From positions 25,031,686 through 25,095,685 of the forward strand of contig NC_053499.1 in the NCBI RefSeq assembly GCF_905171775.1: a DNA stretch of 64,000 nt. Direction: 5' to 3'. The translations under genes were made by a program, and so were the position numbers. The notes beneath the pieces were generated by a model that was given only the letters and a program-made list of their open reading frames with translations, was not told the DNA's origin and ran no database searches. Below are positions 1 through 46,769 of the stretch, piece after piece (position 1 is the stretch's first letter; each line of letters starts with the position of its first letter). The stretch comes from Rana temporaria (lineage: Eukaryota; Chordata; Amphibia; Anura; Ranidae).

Positions 1-343
1 GTTTTCCGTAAGTAGCCGAACTGCGAGTCGGCTCTATATGGCGCCTGCGCAGTCAGCTCTCCACGGCGGGCCCAGGCGCCGTATAGAGCCGACTCGCAGG
101 TCGGCTACTTATGGAAAACTGGTGACGCGCCTTATGCGCCAGGGGAAGTTTTTCACCAGACGTCAATCATCTAACCTCTGAATAGGAACGCCCAGTCCCG
201 CGGGAGACAGAACCCGGAAGCCGGGGGAAAAATAACAATAAAACGGTATGTACGGCAAAAAAAACAAAACAGCATACTGTAGATGTCGGAAGTATGCTGG
301 ATGTAATGGTATATAATTGTTTTAGGGTGAACCTCCGCTTTAA
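1..343. mobile_element. Palindromic TTAA-flanked MITE, right part (family A)
   Basis: This is the right half of a fold-back element; its left half is cut by the window edge. It contains the hairpin core around gccgactcgcaggtcggc, the block cccagtcccgcgggag, and the terminus gggtgaacctccgctttaa. Three fuller copies are present at 26176, 31374 and 43135. TTAA at the end fits a piggyBac-like target site. Confidence 0.75.
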
Positions 344-880
344 GTCTGCTTCTTAACCAGATTAAAGTGATATTAAAAAAGGCTTTCTTAAAAAAAAGTT
401 AATAATCATGTCATACTTGCCTGGTCTGTGCAGTGATTTTGCCCAGATCCTCCTCTTCTCCTGTCCACGCCAACACTCCTGGCCCCTCCCTTCTGCTGAG
501 TGCCCCCGCAGCAAGCAGCTTGCAATTGGGACACCCAAGCTGGCCGATTTCGGAAACTGTAGCTCTGTGTGTCCAATTTACACACAGACATGGTTTGGCA
601 CCGCCCCTCTCTCCACTCATTGGCTTACTGGATGTGAATGACAGCAGCGGGAGCCAATGGCTTTCACCTCTTTCTCAGCCAATGAGAAAGAAGAGTCTCC
701 AGAAAGCAGAGGCTTTTGTACACATCGCTGGATCAAGATGGGGGTTAAGGGAAGTATTGGGGGGGGGGGGGCGACTGCGTGTGAAGATAACAAACCTTGA
801 GCCCTTAGAACCACTAAGCCCAGCCCGTTATGGATGTTGCAGCTCTTATAAAAAGTGCAAAAATTACATCTAGCTTTTGG
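344..880. mobile_element. Non-autonomous element fragment (family J)
   Basis: It is related in reverse orientation to 22130-22490: both carry a block with ccaatggct plus a segment rich in gggagccaatgg, and segments ending in cacagagcagg or its complement. A G-run lies at about 763-772. The short ORFs here have no recognisable product. Confidence 0.45.
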
Positions 881-894
881 TTATTGGTCTAGGA

Positions 895-1224
895 CAGTGG
901 TCTCCAAACTGCGGCCCGAGGGCCGGATGCGGCCCTTTGCTTGCCTTCATCCAGCCCTTGGGGCACTATCCCTTCCACTGATATGAGACACTATTCTGCC
1001 ATCTGACACCAACAATGGAGCACCATTTATCCCACTGACACAACTAATAGAGCACTATTACTCCCTATGATACCAGCAATTGGGCACGATTCCTCCCCCT
1101 AATACCAGATGTTCACTAACAATGATGCCAGGAAAATTTCTACTCCCACTGGCCAAAGTCCGGCCCTTCAAGAGTCTGAAAGACAATAAACCGGCCTTTT
1201 GTTTAGAATGTTTGGAGACCCCTG
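895..1224. mobile_element. hAT-type MITE, complete, with 8-bp target duplication
   Basis: The termini are cagtggtctccaaac and gtttggagacccctg, inverted. The 8-bp direct repeat gtctagga occurs at 887-894 and again at 1225-1232. The interior includes gcggcccgagggccggatg. An 8-bp duplication and CAG...CTG ends are diagnostic of hAT elements. There is no coding capacity. Confidence 0.9.
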
Positions 1225-1232
1225 GTCTAGGA

Positions 1233-1919
1233 GATCTCACAGACCAGTAGTTTATCTACTACAGTAATCTTTAGAACATCTTATCTTGTTGGAAAGATAT
1301 AGCCGGTGGGAAAAAAACTGAAACAATAAAACTGGCGGCATGCCGTAAGATTCAGAACACTGCCAACTATTACTCTGGACAGACAAGGAGTGCCTGCTCC
1401 TGTGCTGCGTTTTGTCCACAAGTCTGGGCATCTATTGGATTAATCCCAGCCTTGTAGATAAAAATGCGTTAGTAGGACAACGACCTAGGGGGAGATTCCT
1501 TGTACATTTATCTGGAGTAACAAAATTGTCAGCAGTGAATCATACCTGAGTGCCACCAGTTTTCTCTATTGATTGTTGTTGGCATGTGGGTCAGAGGATG
1601 AGCCCCGGTCTGGCATCTGGCACCCAGAGTTCTAGGATGGTGACCCAGTTGTAGGCCTAGTAGCAGTGTGCCTCCCTTTTTGGCTCATGGCAAAAATTTG
1701 GAGGAGAAACCTGATCTAAAATACATCAGTGGTGTGCAAGCCATCTTATTTTTTTCTTACAGCTAGTTAATAAAAAGACAAAACATAGCATAATCTAGAA
1801 TTACCCTTGCAAAAGTCTAAATTAGAGTAATGACTCTAAAGAAAGGTCAGGTTAAATATCATCAGGCTCTGAAAAGGTTTATGTTTGGAGACCATTACAT
1901 TTTTCATCCACTCTCTTAC
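1233..1919. other. Intron 17 sequence, nothing recognised
   Basis: This is A/T-rich intron sequence next to the exon 17 donor. I see no repeat, ORF or structured element in it. Confidence 0.4.
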
Positions 1920-37077
<35,158 letters not shown>

Positions 37078-37469
37078 CTTTAGATAAACCTGAAAAGAGA
37101 GAAGGAAGGCCTAGTTGGTCAGAATAAGATGGATGGTTATTTATTATTACACTATAATAGTACCAAGAGTAATTTCACAAACATGCTGAATATATTTATT
37201 TTTTGGATGCGTTTAGAAATTCAAACTGAAATGAAATGCAAACGCAGATCTATACGCAGATCAATCATGGACGTCCTCTTGTTCGAGGATGAAAGAATGT
37301 CCGTGATTGGCGGAACACTGAACACAGTGTCTGCTGGGAAATGGAGTCCAAGGATGAGAGGACCTCCGTGATAGGCGGAACACAGTGTCAAATGCCGATC
37401 ACGGAACCGAACGCCAGGAGGAAGCCGTGACTTTAAAAAAATGGACGCCTGTCAGGAATTCAGGTACTC

Positions 37470-37815
37470 GGGGCACAGTGAGACTGCCATGGGCACAATG
37501 AGGTATGGCACAGTGAGGCTGCAATGGGCACAGTGAGTATGGCACAGTGAGGTATAGCACAATGAGGTATGGCACAGTGAGGCTGCAATGGGCACAGTGA
37601 GGTATGGCACAGTGAGACTGCAATGGGCACAGTGAGGTATGGCACAGTGAGACTGCAATGGGCACAGTGAGGTATGGCACAGTGAGACTGCAATGGGCAC
37701 AGTGAGGTATGGCACAGTGAGACTGAAATTGGCACAGTGAGGTATGGAACAGTGAGACTGCAATGGGCACAGTGAGGTATGGCATAGTGAGACTGCAATG
37801 GGCACAGTGCGGCGT
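37470..37815. repeat. ~35-bp minisatellite
   Basis: Repeats of cacagtgaggtatgg, cacagtgagactgcaatggg with small indels. The right flank (37860-37955) contains ggcttatactcgactatata and cggta, the end of a transposon whose left end I could not find. Confidence 0.92.
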
Positions 37816-38452
37816 GCAAATGGGCATTGTTGACCCTCTTTTCCGCTTACAGTAGCTGCTGCATTCTCACCCTAGGCTTATATTCGAGTCAATACGTTTT
37901 TTCCAGTTTTATGTGGTAAAATTAGGTCCTCGGCTTATACTCGACTATATACGGTAATGAATATGCATACGATTTATAAAAGTGAAAACACTAAATAAAT
38001 AGTCCAAACAATAGAAAATTACGTTGATAATTAGCAATAACCCGTGAGGGGAAAAAAAAACTGCCCAAACAAGTGAAATGAGATCACAAATAACTGAATC
38101 TAATTCAATGATGAAATTGAAGGTATAGTCGACTTCTGGAGGATGAAGCACCATCCAGTAAGAAATCACCATAGATTGAAAACTCTTACCGGACTAAGTG
38201 GACCCAAACAGGCATGGAACTGGGAACGTGGTCAACTCTCTGGAAACAGCATACGAGGTCAGTTTCCGTTCCACCTTGTCACCCGATCCAATCATAGACT
38301 CCACCATTCATTAAAGAAAAAGGCCTCCACGTAGTGTAAAACCATAAAGTACAGGTTTATTGTAAAATCAATGATGATATAAACAGGCAAGATAAGGAAA
38401 GTGATCACAGGTATATCCAAAAAGCGCAGTAACATGATGCTAGTTCAGTCTA

Positions 38453-38485
38453 CCCGACCGGTTTCATTCAAAAGAACATAGTCTG
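38453..38485 (-). other. Hammerhead-like module, F2
   Basis: Minus strand: cagactat, gttc, tttt, gaat, gaaaccggtcggg. The stem is GTTC/GAAT with one G-U pair in RNA. The GAAAC box is intact; the box on the left side reads AGACTA. Confidence 0.38.
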
Positions 38486-38488
38486 GGG

Positions 38489-38760
38489 CAGGGCCGTCTT
38501 AATAGCATCATGGGCCCCTGGGCAAAGTAATGCTCTGGGGCCCCTACAGTGATGACAGTGCAGGTAAACAGACATCAAGTAGGTAGGAGACAGACTGCCT
38601 CCCCTGTGCATCTATCACTCTCAGTGCCATCATGGGGCCCACAATTTCGGGGCAGCGTGGGCTCAAGCACCAGTAGCTTTGGGGGAAGTGCAGGGGCCCC
38701 CCCAAGCAGCTGGGGCCCCTGGGCAGTGCCCAGGTGTGCCCTCTCATGAAGACAGCCCTG
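38489..38760. mobile_element. hAT-type MITE in the centre of F2
   Basis: The ends are cagggccgtcttaatagc and gaagacagccctg. The perfect 8-bp duplication gtctgggg is at 38481-38488 and 38761-38768. Confidence 0.92.
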
Positions 38761-39334
38761 GTCTGGGGCATGATGGACTCCATGTTACTGCGCTTTTTGG
38801 ATATACCTGTGATCACATATCTCATTTTGCCGGTTCATATCATCATTAATCATCATTAATAAACCCGTAGTTTATGGTTTTACACTATGTGGCACCCTTT
38901 TTCTTTTACAAATGGTGGACTCTATGATTTTGTCTGCCGACAAGGTGGAACGGAAGCTGACCTCATATACGTTTGCCGCTGGCATTGGGTCCACTTAGTC
39001 CGGTAAGAGAATCCAATCTTTTTTAATCTGTGGTAAATGCACAATCTATGGTGATTTCCTACTGGTGGTGGTTAATCCTTCAGAAGTCGACTATACCTTC
39101 AATTTCCTTCATCATTGAATTTGATTCAGTTATTTGTGATCTCATTCTCTTGTTTGTTTTCTTTTGTTTTTTTCCTTCACGGGTTATTACAAGTTGACAA
39201 TGTCATTTTCCATAGATGGACTATTTAGTGTTTTCACTTTTATGAATTGTATGCATATTCATGAAATAGTTTTTTGCACTTGGCACTTTATCGCTCGGAT
39301 GATTTATTTACACATTCAAGGTGTTACATATATT

Positions 39335-40073
39335 GGCCTAGATTCACGTACCCCGGCGTAAGTGTGGGCGGGCGTAGCGTATCGTATTTACGATACGCCG
39401 CCGCAACTTAGAGAGGCAAGTGCTGTATTCACAAAGCACTTGCGTCCTAAGTTACGGCGGCGTAGCGTAAATGTGCCGGCGTAAGCGCACCCAATTCAAA
39501 TTGGGAAGAGGTGGGCGTGTTTTATGCAAATAAAGCATGACCCCACGTAAATGACGTTTTGAACGTACGGCGCATGCGCCGTCCGTGGACGTATCCCACT
39601 GCGCATGCGTCGGATAGAATGAATAAGATACGTCGAACACTGCCTACGACGTAACGTAACTTACGCACAGCCCTATTCGCGTACGACTTACGCAAACGAC
39701 GTAAAAAGATACGCTTGTTCCGACGTCCATACTTTGCATGGGCTACGCCACCTAGAGACCTGCTTTATCTTCACGCCGGCGTATGTCTTACGTAAGCGGC
39801 GGAACTAATTGCGACGGGCGTACCTACGGTTGTGAATCGGCGTATCTTGCTCATTTGCATATTCAACGCAAAAAACAACGGAAGCGCCACCTAGCGGCCA
39901 GCGTAAATATGCACCCTAAGATACGACGGCGTAGGAGACTTACGCCGCTCGTATCTTAGCCAAATTTAAGCGTATCTGGTTTCCAGAATACGCTTAAATA
40001 TACGACGGTGCAGATTCAGACTTACGATGGCGTATCTACTGATACGCCGACGTAAGTCTCTGAGAATCTGGCC
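39335..40073. mobile_element. Palindromic MITE family B, copy 4
   Basis: It runs from ggcctagattcacgtacc to ctgagaatctggcc. It includes the CTCF-like block in reverse at 39883-39897 (agcgccacctagcgg) and a second ggctacgccacctagagacc at about 39740. Confidence 0.85.
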
Positions 40074-40105
40074 CATTGTTTGCATATTTGCACAATTTTT
40101 TTAGT

Positions 40106-40133
40106 ACACACACACACACACACACACACACAA
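40106..40133. repeat. (CA)n microsatellite
   Basis: A short AC run beside the B element. Confidence 0.9.
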
Positions 40134-40835
40134 TATGGATTAGTGCTGCACTTGAATATTTTATTATCTACTTAATTTGTCTGATTTTAGTGTTTGCAGC
40201 TTTTCTTATTTTATGGAGTAGCGCAGTGTTTATTTTGAAATTGACATGTATTGTATATGCATAGCTATGTAAAAAATGCCATACTTGAAATTCCTCTTTA
40301 AGGAGATCCTGTCAGCAGGCCATTCATTTTAACTACAATCTTCCCTTTTATGTGCATTTTATTTGTGTTATTTTCCTGTAAAAGCCTGTTTTGTGTAGAC
40401 ATCAAAAAGCTAATAAGCTTAAGAATGAGAGCTTACACGCGTGACACTATAGCACGGTTTTATATTTATATATAGCATCTAGCGCAGTTTTTCTCTTTAC
40501 TGATTTGCACAGCAAATATTTGGCACTGTAGCTGCTAAATGAATTTAACCTGTCACTATATTTGATCTTATATTTAGCTATTCATTTTTTTTTTTTTATT
40601 TATTTCTTTGGCGCTTTGGTTATTTACCTTTTCTTACTATACCACGTGTGTCAAACACAAGGCATGAGGGCCGAAACTGGCCCTCTAGGCCACAGGTGTC
40701 AAACAAAAGGCCCGCGGGCCGAATCCGGCCCTCCAGGCCATTTTATATGGCCTTCGCGCCTCTCCTGCAGCTGCACCTCTCCTCCAGCCTTCCTCTGGTC
40801 CTACTCTAGACCCTTACATTCTGCTTTCAAGCAAT

Positions 40836-42399
40836 AAAATACGTATGTGTAGCGCTAAAATTAATAAATGAATATCAAAATACCAAAAAATGTGTATAGT
40901 AAAAAATAAAACACATATAACATTAATAAATGTTAGACACAAATTGTGAAACATGTGAGATTCCTCTGTAGCGAGGGGTGACAACAGTGCCAACTGGCAC
41001 GTGAACTGATGCACCTAAGGTGGTATCAAACATAAAAACAAAGTCCAACAAAAACTCCTAAGTGTGATGATCCGAGGTATGTAGCAAAGTTCATCAACAT
41101 CCACAAGTCATTCAAGTGAAAAGGTGAATAAATAGAAAAGGCGTGACTCCTTTAACGTGACAATCCCATCACCGGAAAAAGTGCAGGCTTACCGGAACTT
41201 GTTGACCACTGGTGGCATATGCCAAAAGAGGTCAGTCAAGGCTTTATATGACGGTTGTCAAACAGCAATCCTTGGCAGGAAGCGTAGGTCCAACTGGTGG
41301 GTAGGTCCTTATATGGAATAGGTCCCCAGGAGTAAGCCGGAAGCTATACTGATGTTGGTATCCCAAAACCAATTGGCTCAGTGTGTTAGTGGTGCATAGA
41401 GAAAAATAAAGAGAAGTGGCCACATAGCGTAACTCCGTATAAAAGAAAAAATACGTGTTTATTCACAGCTAACAAACTTACATTTGGCTGGAAGTGAAAG
41501 AGCTCTTGCATGTAAATGGGGCGACAGTGGAGTCCTCCCGACGCGTTTCGTGGTCAAAAGCACATCGTCTGGGGTGAACCCCAGACGATGTGCTTTTGAC
41601 CACGAAACGCGTCGGGAGGACTCCACTGTCGCCCCATTTACATGCAAGAGCTCTTTTACTTCCAGCCAAATGTAAGTTTGTTAGCTGTGAATAAACACGT
41701 ATTTTTTCTTTTATACGGAGTTACGCTATGTGGCCACTTCTCTTTATTTTTCTCTATGCACCACTAACACACTGAGCCAATTGGTTTTGGGATACCAACA
41801 TCAGTATAGCTTCCGGCTTACTCCTGGGGACCTATTCCATATAAGGACCTACCCACCAGTTGGACCTACGCTTCCTGCCAAGGATTGCTGTTTGACAACC
41901 GTCATATAAAGCCTTGACTGACCTCTTTTGGCATATGCCACCAGTGGTCAACAAGTTCCGGTAAGCCTGCACTTTTTCCGGTGATGGGATTGTCACGTTA
42001 AAGGAGTCACGCTTTTTCTATTTATTCACCTTTTCACTTGAATGACTTGTGGATGTTGATGAACTTTGCTACATACCTCGGATCATCACACTTAGGAGTT
42101 TTTGTTGGACTTTGTTTTTATGTTTGATACCACCTTAGGTGCATCAGTTCACGTGCCAGTTGGCACTGTTGTCACCCCTCGCTACAGAGGAATCTCACAT
42201 GTTTCACAATTTGTGTCTAACATTTATTAATGTTATATGTGTTTTATTTTTTACTATACACATTTTTTGGTATTTTGATATTCATTTATTAATTTTAGCG
42301 CTACACATACGTATTTTTTTGGTTGTTTTGCTTTTTTGAATAAGCCGTGTCAGCAGCTACCATTTACGCACACCTGGCAGCGCAGGGTATCCACTCTCT
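40836..42399. mobile_element. Fold-back element F1: 1,480-bp near-perfect palindrome plus 83-bp tail
   Basis: Arms 40837-41576 and 41577-42316 are inverted copies with no indel; I saw only two substitutions in the parts I compared. An asymmetric tail (42317-42399) follows. A 17-bp direct repeat, ttctgctttcaagcaat, flanks the element at 40819-40835 and 42400-42416. The centre carries the GAAACGCGTCGGG module in both arms. Short ORFs are mirror artefacts. Confidence 0.88.
41582..41616 (+). other. Hammerhead-like module, F1 right arm
   Basis: cagacgatgtg, ctttt, gaccac, gaaacgcgtcggg. The hairpin GTG/CAC sits between a C-AGACGA box and GAAAC. The mirror copy is on the minus strand at 41537-41571. 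Similar modules are at 38453, 5535, 25256, 25297 and 14538. Confidence 0.4.
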
Positions 42400-43134
42400 T
42401 TCTGCTTTCAAGCAATGCATCCAGCTTCTTCCCAGCAGCAGCATAAGGAAAGGGGGCTGCACTGTGATGTAAGGGAGAGTGGGGGACTCAACTTCTGATG
42501 GTGGAGTGGCTCTTGACCTCTAATATAAAAGGGGAGGGGATGCGCTGGACATCTAATCTTACAGATACAACCGGCCCTTTTGAGGGCAATCATATTGATG
42601 ATTCGGCCCACAATGAAATTGAGTTTGATACCCCTGCTCTAGGCCATCTCATGTGGCCTTCGCATCTCTCCTGCAGCTGCAGGCGAGCTCCAGCCCTCCT
42701 CTGGTCCTCCCCCAGACCCTGCACTTTTTTGCTTCCCAGCATGGCCCCCAGCTTCTTCCTAGCAGCAGCACACAGTAAAGGGGGTGCACTGTGATATTAG
42801 GGAGGGTGGGGGATTCTTGAATGCTGATGGTGGGGATGCTCTTGGCATCTGATGTAAGGAGGGGTGGGGTGCTCTGGACATCTAGTCTTACAGATACAAC
42901 CAGCCCTTTGAGCAGTGCTGTGGAGTCGGAGTCGAGGAGTCGGAGGAGATTTTGGGTACCTGGAGTCGGAGTCGGCAAACAATGCACCGACTCCTACTCC
43001 TAATAAATTTAGATTGGAATTAAAAAAGCAAGTTTAAATGTCCCAATTCACAAAAAGTTATAATTAATGACTTCTCTACTGTAAGAATAAAGACCAATGC
43101 ATGCATTGCCTCACGTAACCGCAAAACGAACACG

Positions 43135-43643
43135 TTAAAGCGGGAGTTCACCCAATTCCTTTTTTTTCCCTTAGATTCCTGCTCGTTTTGTCTAGGGGAA
43201 TCGGCTATTTGTTTTAAAATATGAGCAGTACTTACCCGTTTTCGAGATGCATCTTCTTCCGTCGCTTCCGGGTATGGGTTTTCGGGAGCGGGCGTTCCTT
43301 CTTGATTGACAGTCTTCCGAGAGGCTTCCGACGGTCGCATCCATCGCGTCACTCGTACCTGAAAGAAGCCGAACGTCGGTGCGGCTCTATACTGCGCCTG
43401 CGCACCGACGTTCGGCTTCTTTCGGAAAATCGTGACGCGATGGATGCGACCGTCGGAAGCCTCTCGGAAGACTGTCAATCAAGAAGGAACGCCCAGTCCC
43501 GCAGCCCATACCCGGAAGCGGCGGAGAAGATGCATCTCGTAAACGGGTAAGTACGGATCATATTTTAAAACAAATAGCCGATTCCCCTAGACAAAACTAG
43601 CATGAAGCGAAGGGGAAAATGTATGGGTGAACCTCCGCTTTAA
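43135..43643. mobile_element. Palindromic TTAA MITE (family A), complete
   Basis: It starts TTAAAGCGGGAGTTCACCC and ends GGGTGAACCTCCGCTTTAA. The arms contain gaagccgaacgtcggtgc, inverted about gctctatactgcgcctgc. It is inserted in the outer hAT element. Confidence 0.88.
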
Positions 43644-44144
43644 GTGACCGTGAAGAAGCATGCTTTTCATGTGCTTCACTATATGGCACGCAACGCACAA
43701 TTAGGAGCGGTAATACTTATACTTTCCATAGTGTTGTGTTCTGCTGTTACAGGGAACGCAGCGCCCATGGGTAACCTAGCCTCTCACTGATAAGGGATTA
43801 AGTAAATATGTTTTTTGCAGGACTAGAGACACTTGTATAAGTGAAGGGAATGGAGGGTCAATAGTTCAAGACTGAAGCTGTAAACCATTGGAAAAACTGC
43901 TGTCATTCAGCTAAGGCTATAAAAACTCCTGTGGTAATGACATGTATGTTGCCTTTTTTTCCTTCAAGGAATGTAGAAAATACATTCGCATATTAATACA
44001 AAGGAGTCGGAGTCGGAGTCAGAAGTGCAAAAAACTGAGGAGTCGGAACATTTATCTACCGGCTCCACAGCCCTGCCTTTGAGGGCAACCACAATGCTGA
44101 TGCGGCCGGTGATGAAATTGGAGTTGGACCCCCCTGCTCTATAG

Positions 44145-44920
44145 TATTCACTGTCAGTGCTTCCACATATGCTATATAAAGGTTACATAGGAAGGTGAGG
44201 GGGCAGAGGAGCTAGGCCAGCAGAATAATAGAGTGCTATGATGTGCGAGGGAGTTGTGCTATGTGATGTTCTGGAGTTTTTCATTCTCTAGCAAGTTCAG
44301 GGGCTCACTCCAAGGGAATGAAAAAGTTATCGTTGAAAAAAAAAAGCTGCAATGAAAATATGATTATTCTGTGCTTTGCCATGCAATATTTTATGTTGGG
44401 GACAGGGTCTCTTTAGGCCAAACTCTAATAATACGAGTGAAAACATTAGCGAAATAGTCATGCCGGATCTTTCCTCCAGCTTTCTTCAAAGGCCTCTGAA
44501 ATTTACAAGAGGCGGCAAATCGTGCTATGTAATACAACCCAGAGGATCAATGCCTCTGAAATACATGACATCACGTTTGTGCCATAAACACTGTGTAAAA
44601 ACGCACAGAACTGGAGACGGCCGGGCTTAGATCACACACGGATTTCCGCCCCAGGCTGGGACAACGTGGTTCTCCAGCTGTTGGTGAGCTGCAAGTTGCT
44701 GACACATAATTCTGGCGTGTTATGTAAAGATGGCCATAGATTTTAGAAGGAGATCATCCCTCTCCCCTCAGGCAAACCCCCCCAGAGGGCCGCAGAGAGA
44801 GCCCTGATCCTGTAAACCTTTTCTGCTGAACGCGCAAGTTTATGTCAATGGAGAGGAAGGATGAATGGCTTACTGGGGAGGGAAGAGCTATGGGTGAGAT
44901 AATAGAAAATTAAATACTTA
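44145..44920. other. Intron 1 sequence, nothing recognised
   Basis: Mixed-composition sequence without repeats I recognise. The 84-codon ORF at 44376-44630 has no recognisable domain and is probably chance. Confidence 0.35.
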
Positions 44921-44924
44921 CCTT

Positions 44925-45215
44925 CCATTAGTTTTCCTTTCCTGGTGCGTATCCATGGAACATACACATAGAGCAACCAACCATGTGTATGCTGCCATGG
45001 AGGCACCAGGAGAACTAAAAATTAAATACTTTCCTTTCCTGGTGCATATTCATGGCAGCATACACATGGTTGGTAACGCTCAGTGTGTATGCTGCCATGG
45101 AGGCACCAGGAGAACTAAAAATTAAATACTTTCCTTTCCTGGTGCCTATTCATGGCAGCATACACATGGTTGGTAACGCTTCGTGTGTATGCTGCCATGG
45201 AGGCACCATGAAAGG
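44925..45215. repeat. ~119-bp tandem repeat whose unit is a hairpin
   Basis: Three copies of a unit running from actttcctttcctggtgc to ggaggcaccaggagaac. Within each, catggcagcatacacatggt is inverted as tgtgtatgctgccatgg. The first and last copies are partial or diverged. Confidence 0.88.
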
Positions 45216-45385
45216 TCTTTCCGTTCCCCCGACAGGCTGGTTAGCAGCAGGGCTTTTCTCCTCATAAAATAGGTGCAGGAATTCGACCACGACTTCCCAA
45301 ACCCCCACATATCCTCCAAACCACACTAAATAGTGAGTGTGGTCACATTTTACTAACAGTGGGAGGATCTTAATGCACTCCTAGG

Positions 45386-46082
45386 GCCGGATTCAGAAAG
45401 AAGATACGACGGCGTATCTCTGAGTCCGGCCGTCGTATCTATGCGCCTGATTCATAGAATCAGGTTACGCATAGATATGCCTAAGATCCGACAGGTCTAA
45501 GTGACTTACACCGTCCGATCTTAGGCTGCAATTCCAGGCCGGCCGCTAGGTGGCGCTTCCATATCTTTTACGCGTCGGATATGCAAATGAGCATTTACGC
45601 CGATTCAGAAATGAACGAACGCCCGGCTCTTTTTTTTACGTCGTTTGCGTTCGGCTTTTTCCGGCGGAAAGTTACCCCTGCTATAGGAGGGGTAAGTGCG
45701 GCGTATCCTATGTTGTTAAGTATGGCCGTCGTTCCCGTGCCGAGTTTTGAATTTTTTACGTCGTTCGCGAATACAGCCAGACGTAATTTACGTTAACGTA
45801 AAAACCAATGACGTCCTTGCGACGTCATTTGGAGCAATGCACGCTGGGAAAATTTGCGGACGGCGCATGCACTGTTCGATCGGCGCGGGGACGGATTTAA
45901 ATTGTACATGCCCCCTAGCCGCGGAATTTGAATTCCGCCAGGGGATTTACGATACGCCGCCGCAACTTTAGAGGCAAGTGCTTTCTGAATAAAGCACTTG
46001 CCTCAAAAAATTGCGGCGGCGTAACGTAAATCAGATAGGTTAGCAGATCTTTAGATCCGCGTAACCTATCTGAATCTAGCCC
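45386..46082. mobile_element. Palindromic MITE family B, copy 5
   Basis: It runs from gggccggattcagaaag to tatctgaatctagccc. It has the CTCF-like block ggccgctaggtggcgcttcc at about 45541-45560 and gacgtccttgcgacgtc. Confidence 0.83.
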
Positions 46083-46769
46083 CTGGTATTTAGTGCCCCA
46101 TGAGGTACCAAGTGCAGAGATGGAGGGGGGGGGGAGTTTACACACAGAGTGCAGAGTTTGGTGGTGCGCTATGTACATAGTGTAGAGTTCAGGGGTGCTC
46201 TGCATGCAGATCCCGGAGTTCAGCCTTGTTCCACATCTCACTTTCATCCCTCTCTCAGCTCTGACCTCTACATGCAACCCCCCTATCCAATGCCCCATCT
46301 TTTCCCCTCTTTAAAAGTGCCACCATCTTCCACGTCTTATACTTTTGTTGCTGTATTAAGCTGAAGCACCCAGTTGGCTCCAATACCTCTTGCACACTAT
46401 AGGCGGCTCTGGCTCTCTCACTTGCAGGGAGATCATCCAGTAGGGGTGTAGGCACATGCATCTCCCTTGTCCCCATCCTGCACTCAGTGGGAGCCGATTG
46501 GGGGGAACAGATCGTTGGGAGACGCACTGTCATTTGTAAACACAGAAGCCGAACATGCGTTTACAAGGGATAGTGGTGAGCAGAAGACCTGAGTCAAAGG
46601 TGGTGGAACCGAGTTCCACCAAGTTCCAGCTGAACAAAGCTGTATCTTTGGGCACAGTGAGGGGGGGGGGGGGGTATTCATCCCAAAGGCCCCTTGGTCA
46701 GGTGTGAAAACATCCCCCATTTAAACTATTGTCCAATCACACTTATTCACGAGCTATAGACAGACACAC

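Larger units (their letters stand above)
37957..39262. mobile_element. Fold-back element F2
   Basis: Arms 37957-38436 and 38781-39262 are inverted copies, from atgaatatgcat to aacatg at the centre. Many substitutions and small indels separate the arms. The spacer carries the minus-strand module at 38453-38485 and a hAT MITE at 38489-38760. Confidence 0.8.
40691..42636. mobile_element. Inner hAT-type MITE nested in a relative
   Basis: It starts cacaggtgtcaaacaaaagg and ends gagtttgatacccctg. The perfect duplication ctctaggc is at 40683-40690 and 42637-42644. It is itself interrupted by the fold-back element 40836-42399. Confidence 0.9.
40647..44141. mobile_element. Outer hAT-type MITE, interrupted several times
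   Basis: The left end is cacgtgtgtcaaacacaagg and the right end gaaattggagttggaccccc, then cctg. The 8-bp flanks match only partly. It is interrupted by the inner hAT copy 40691-42636, the TTAA element 43135-43643 and simple hairpins. The repeated cggagtcggagtcgg is at 42928-42975 and 44004-44020. Confidence 0.6.

Noticed and set aside
37399..37827. 142-codon cysteine/histidine-rich ORF resembling a metal-binding protein
   Set aside because: It is a minisatellite translation in three overlapping frames, with no start context or splice sites.
41459..41675. Pair of near-identical 62-63 residue ORFs on opposite strands
   Set aside because: They are mirror images created by the perfect palindrome.
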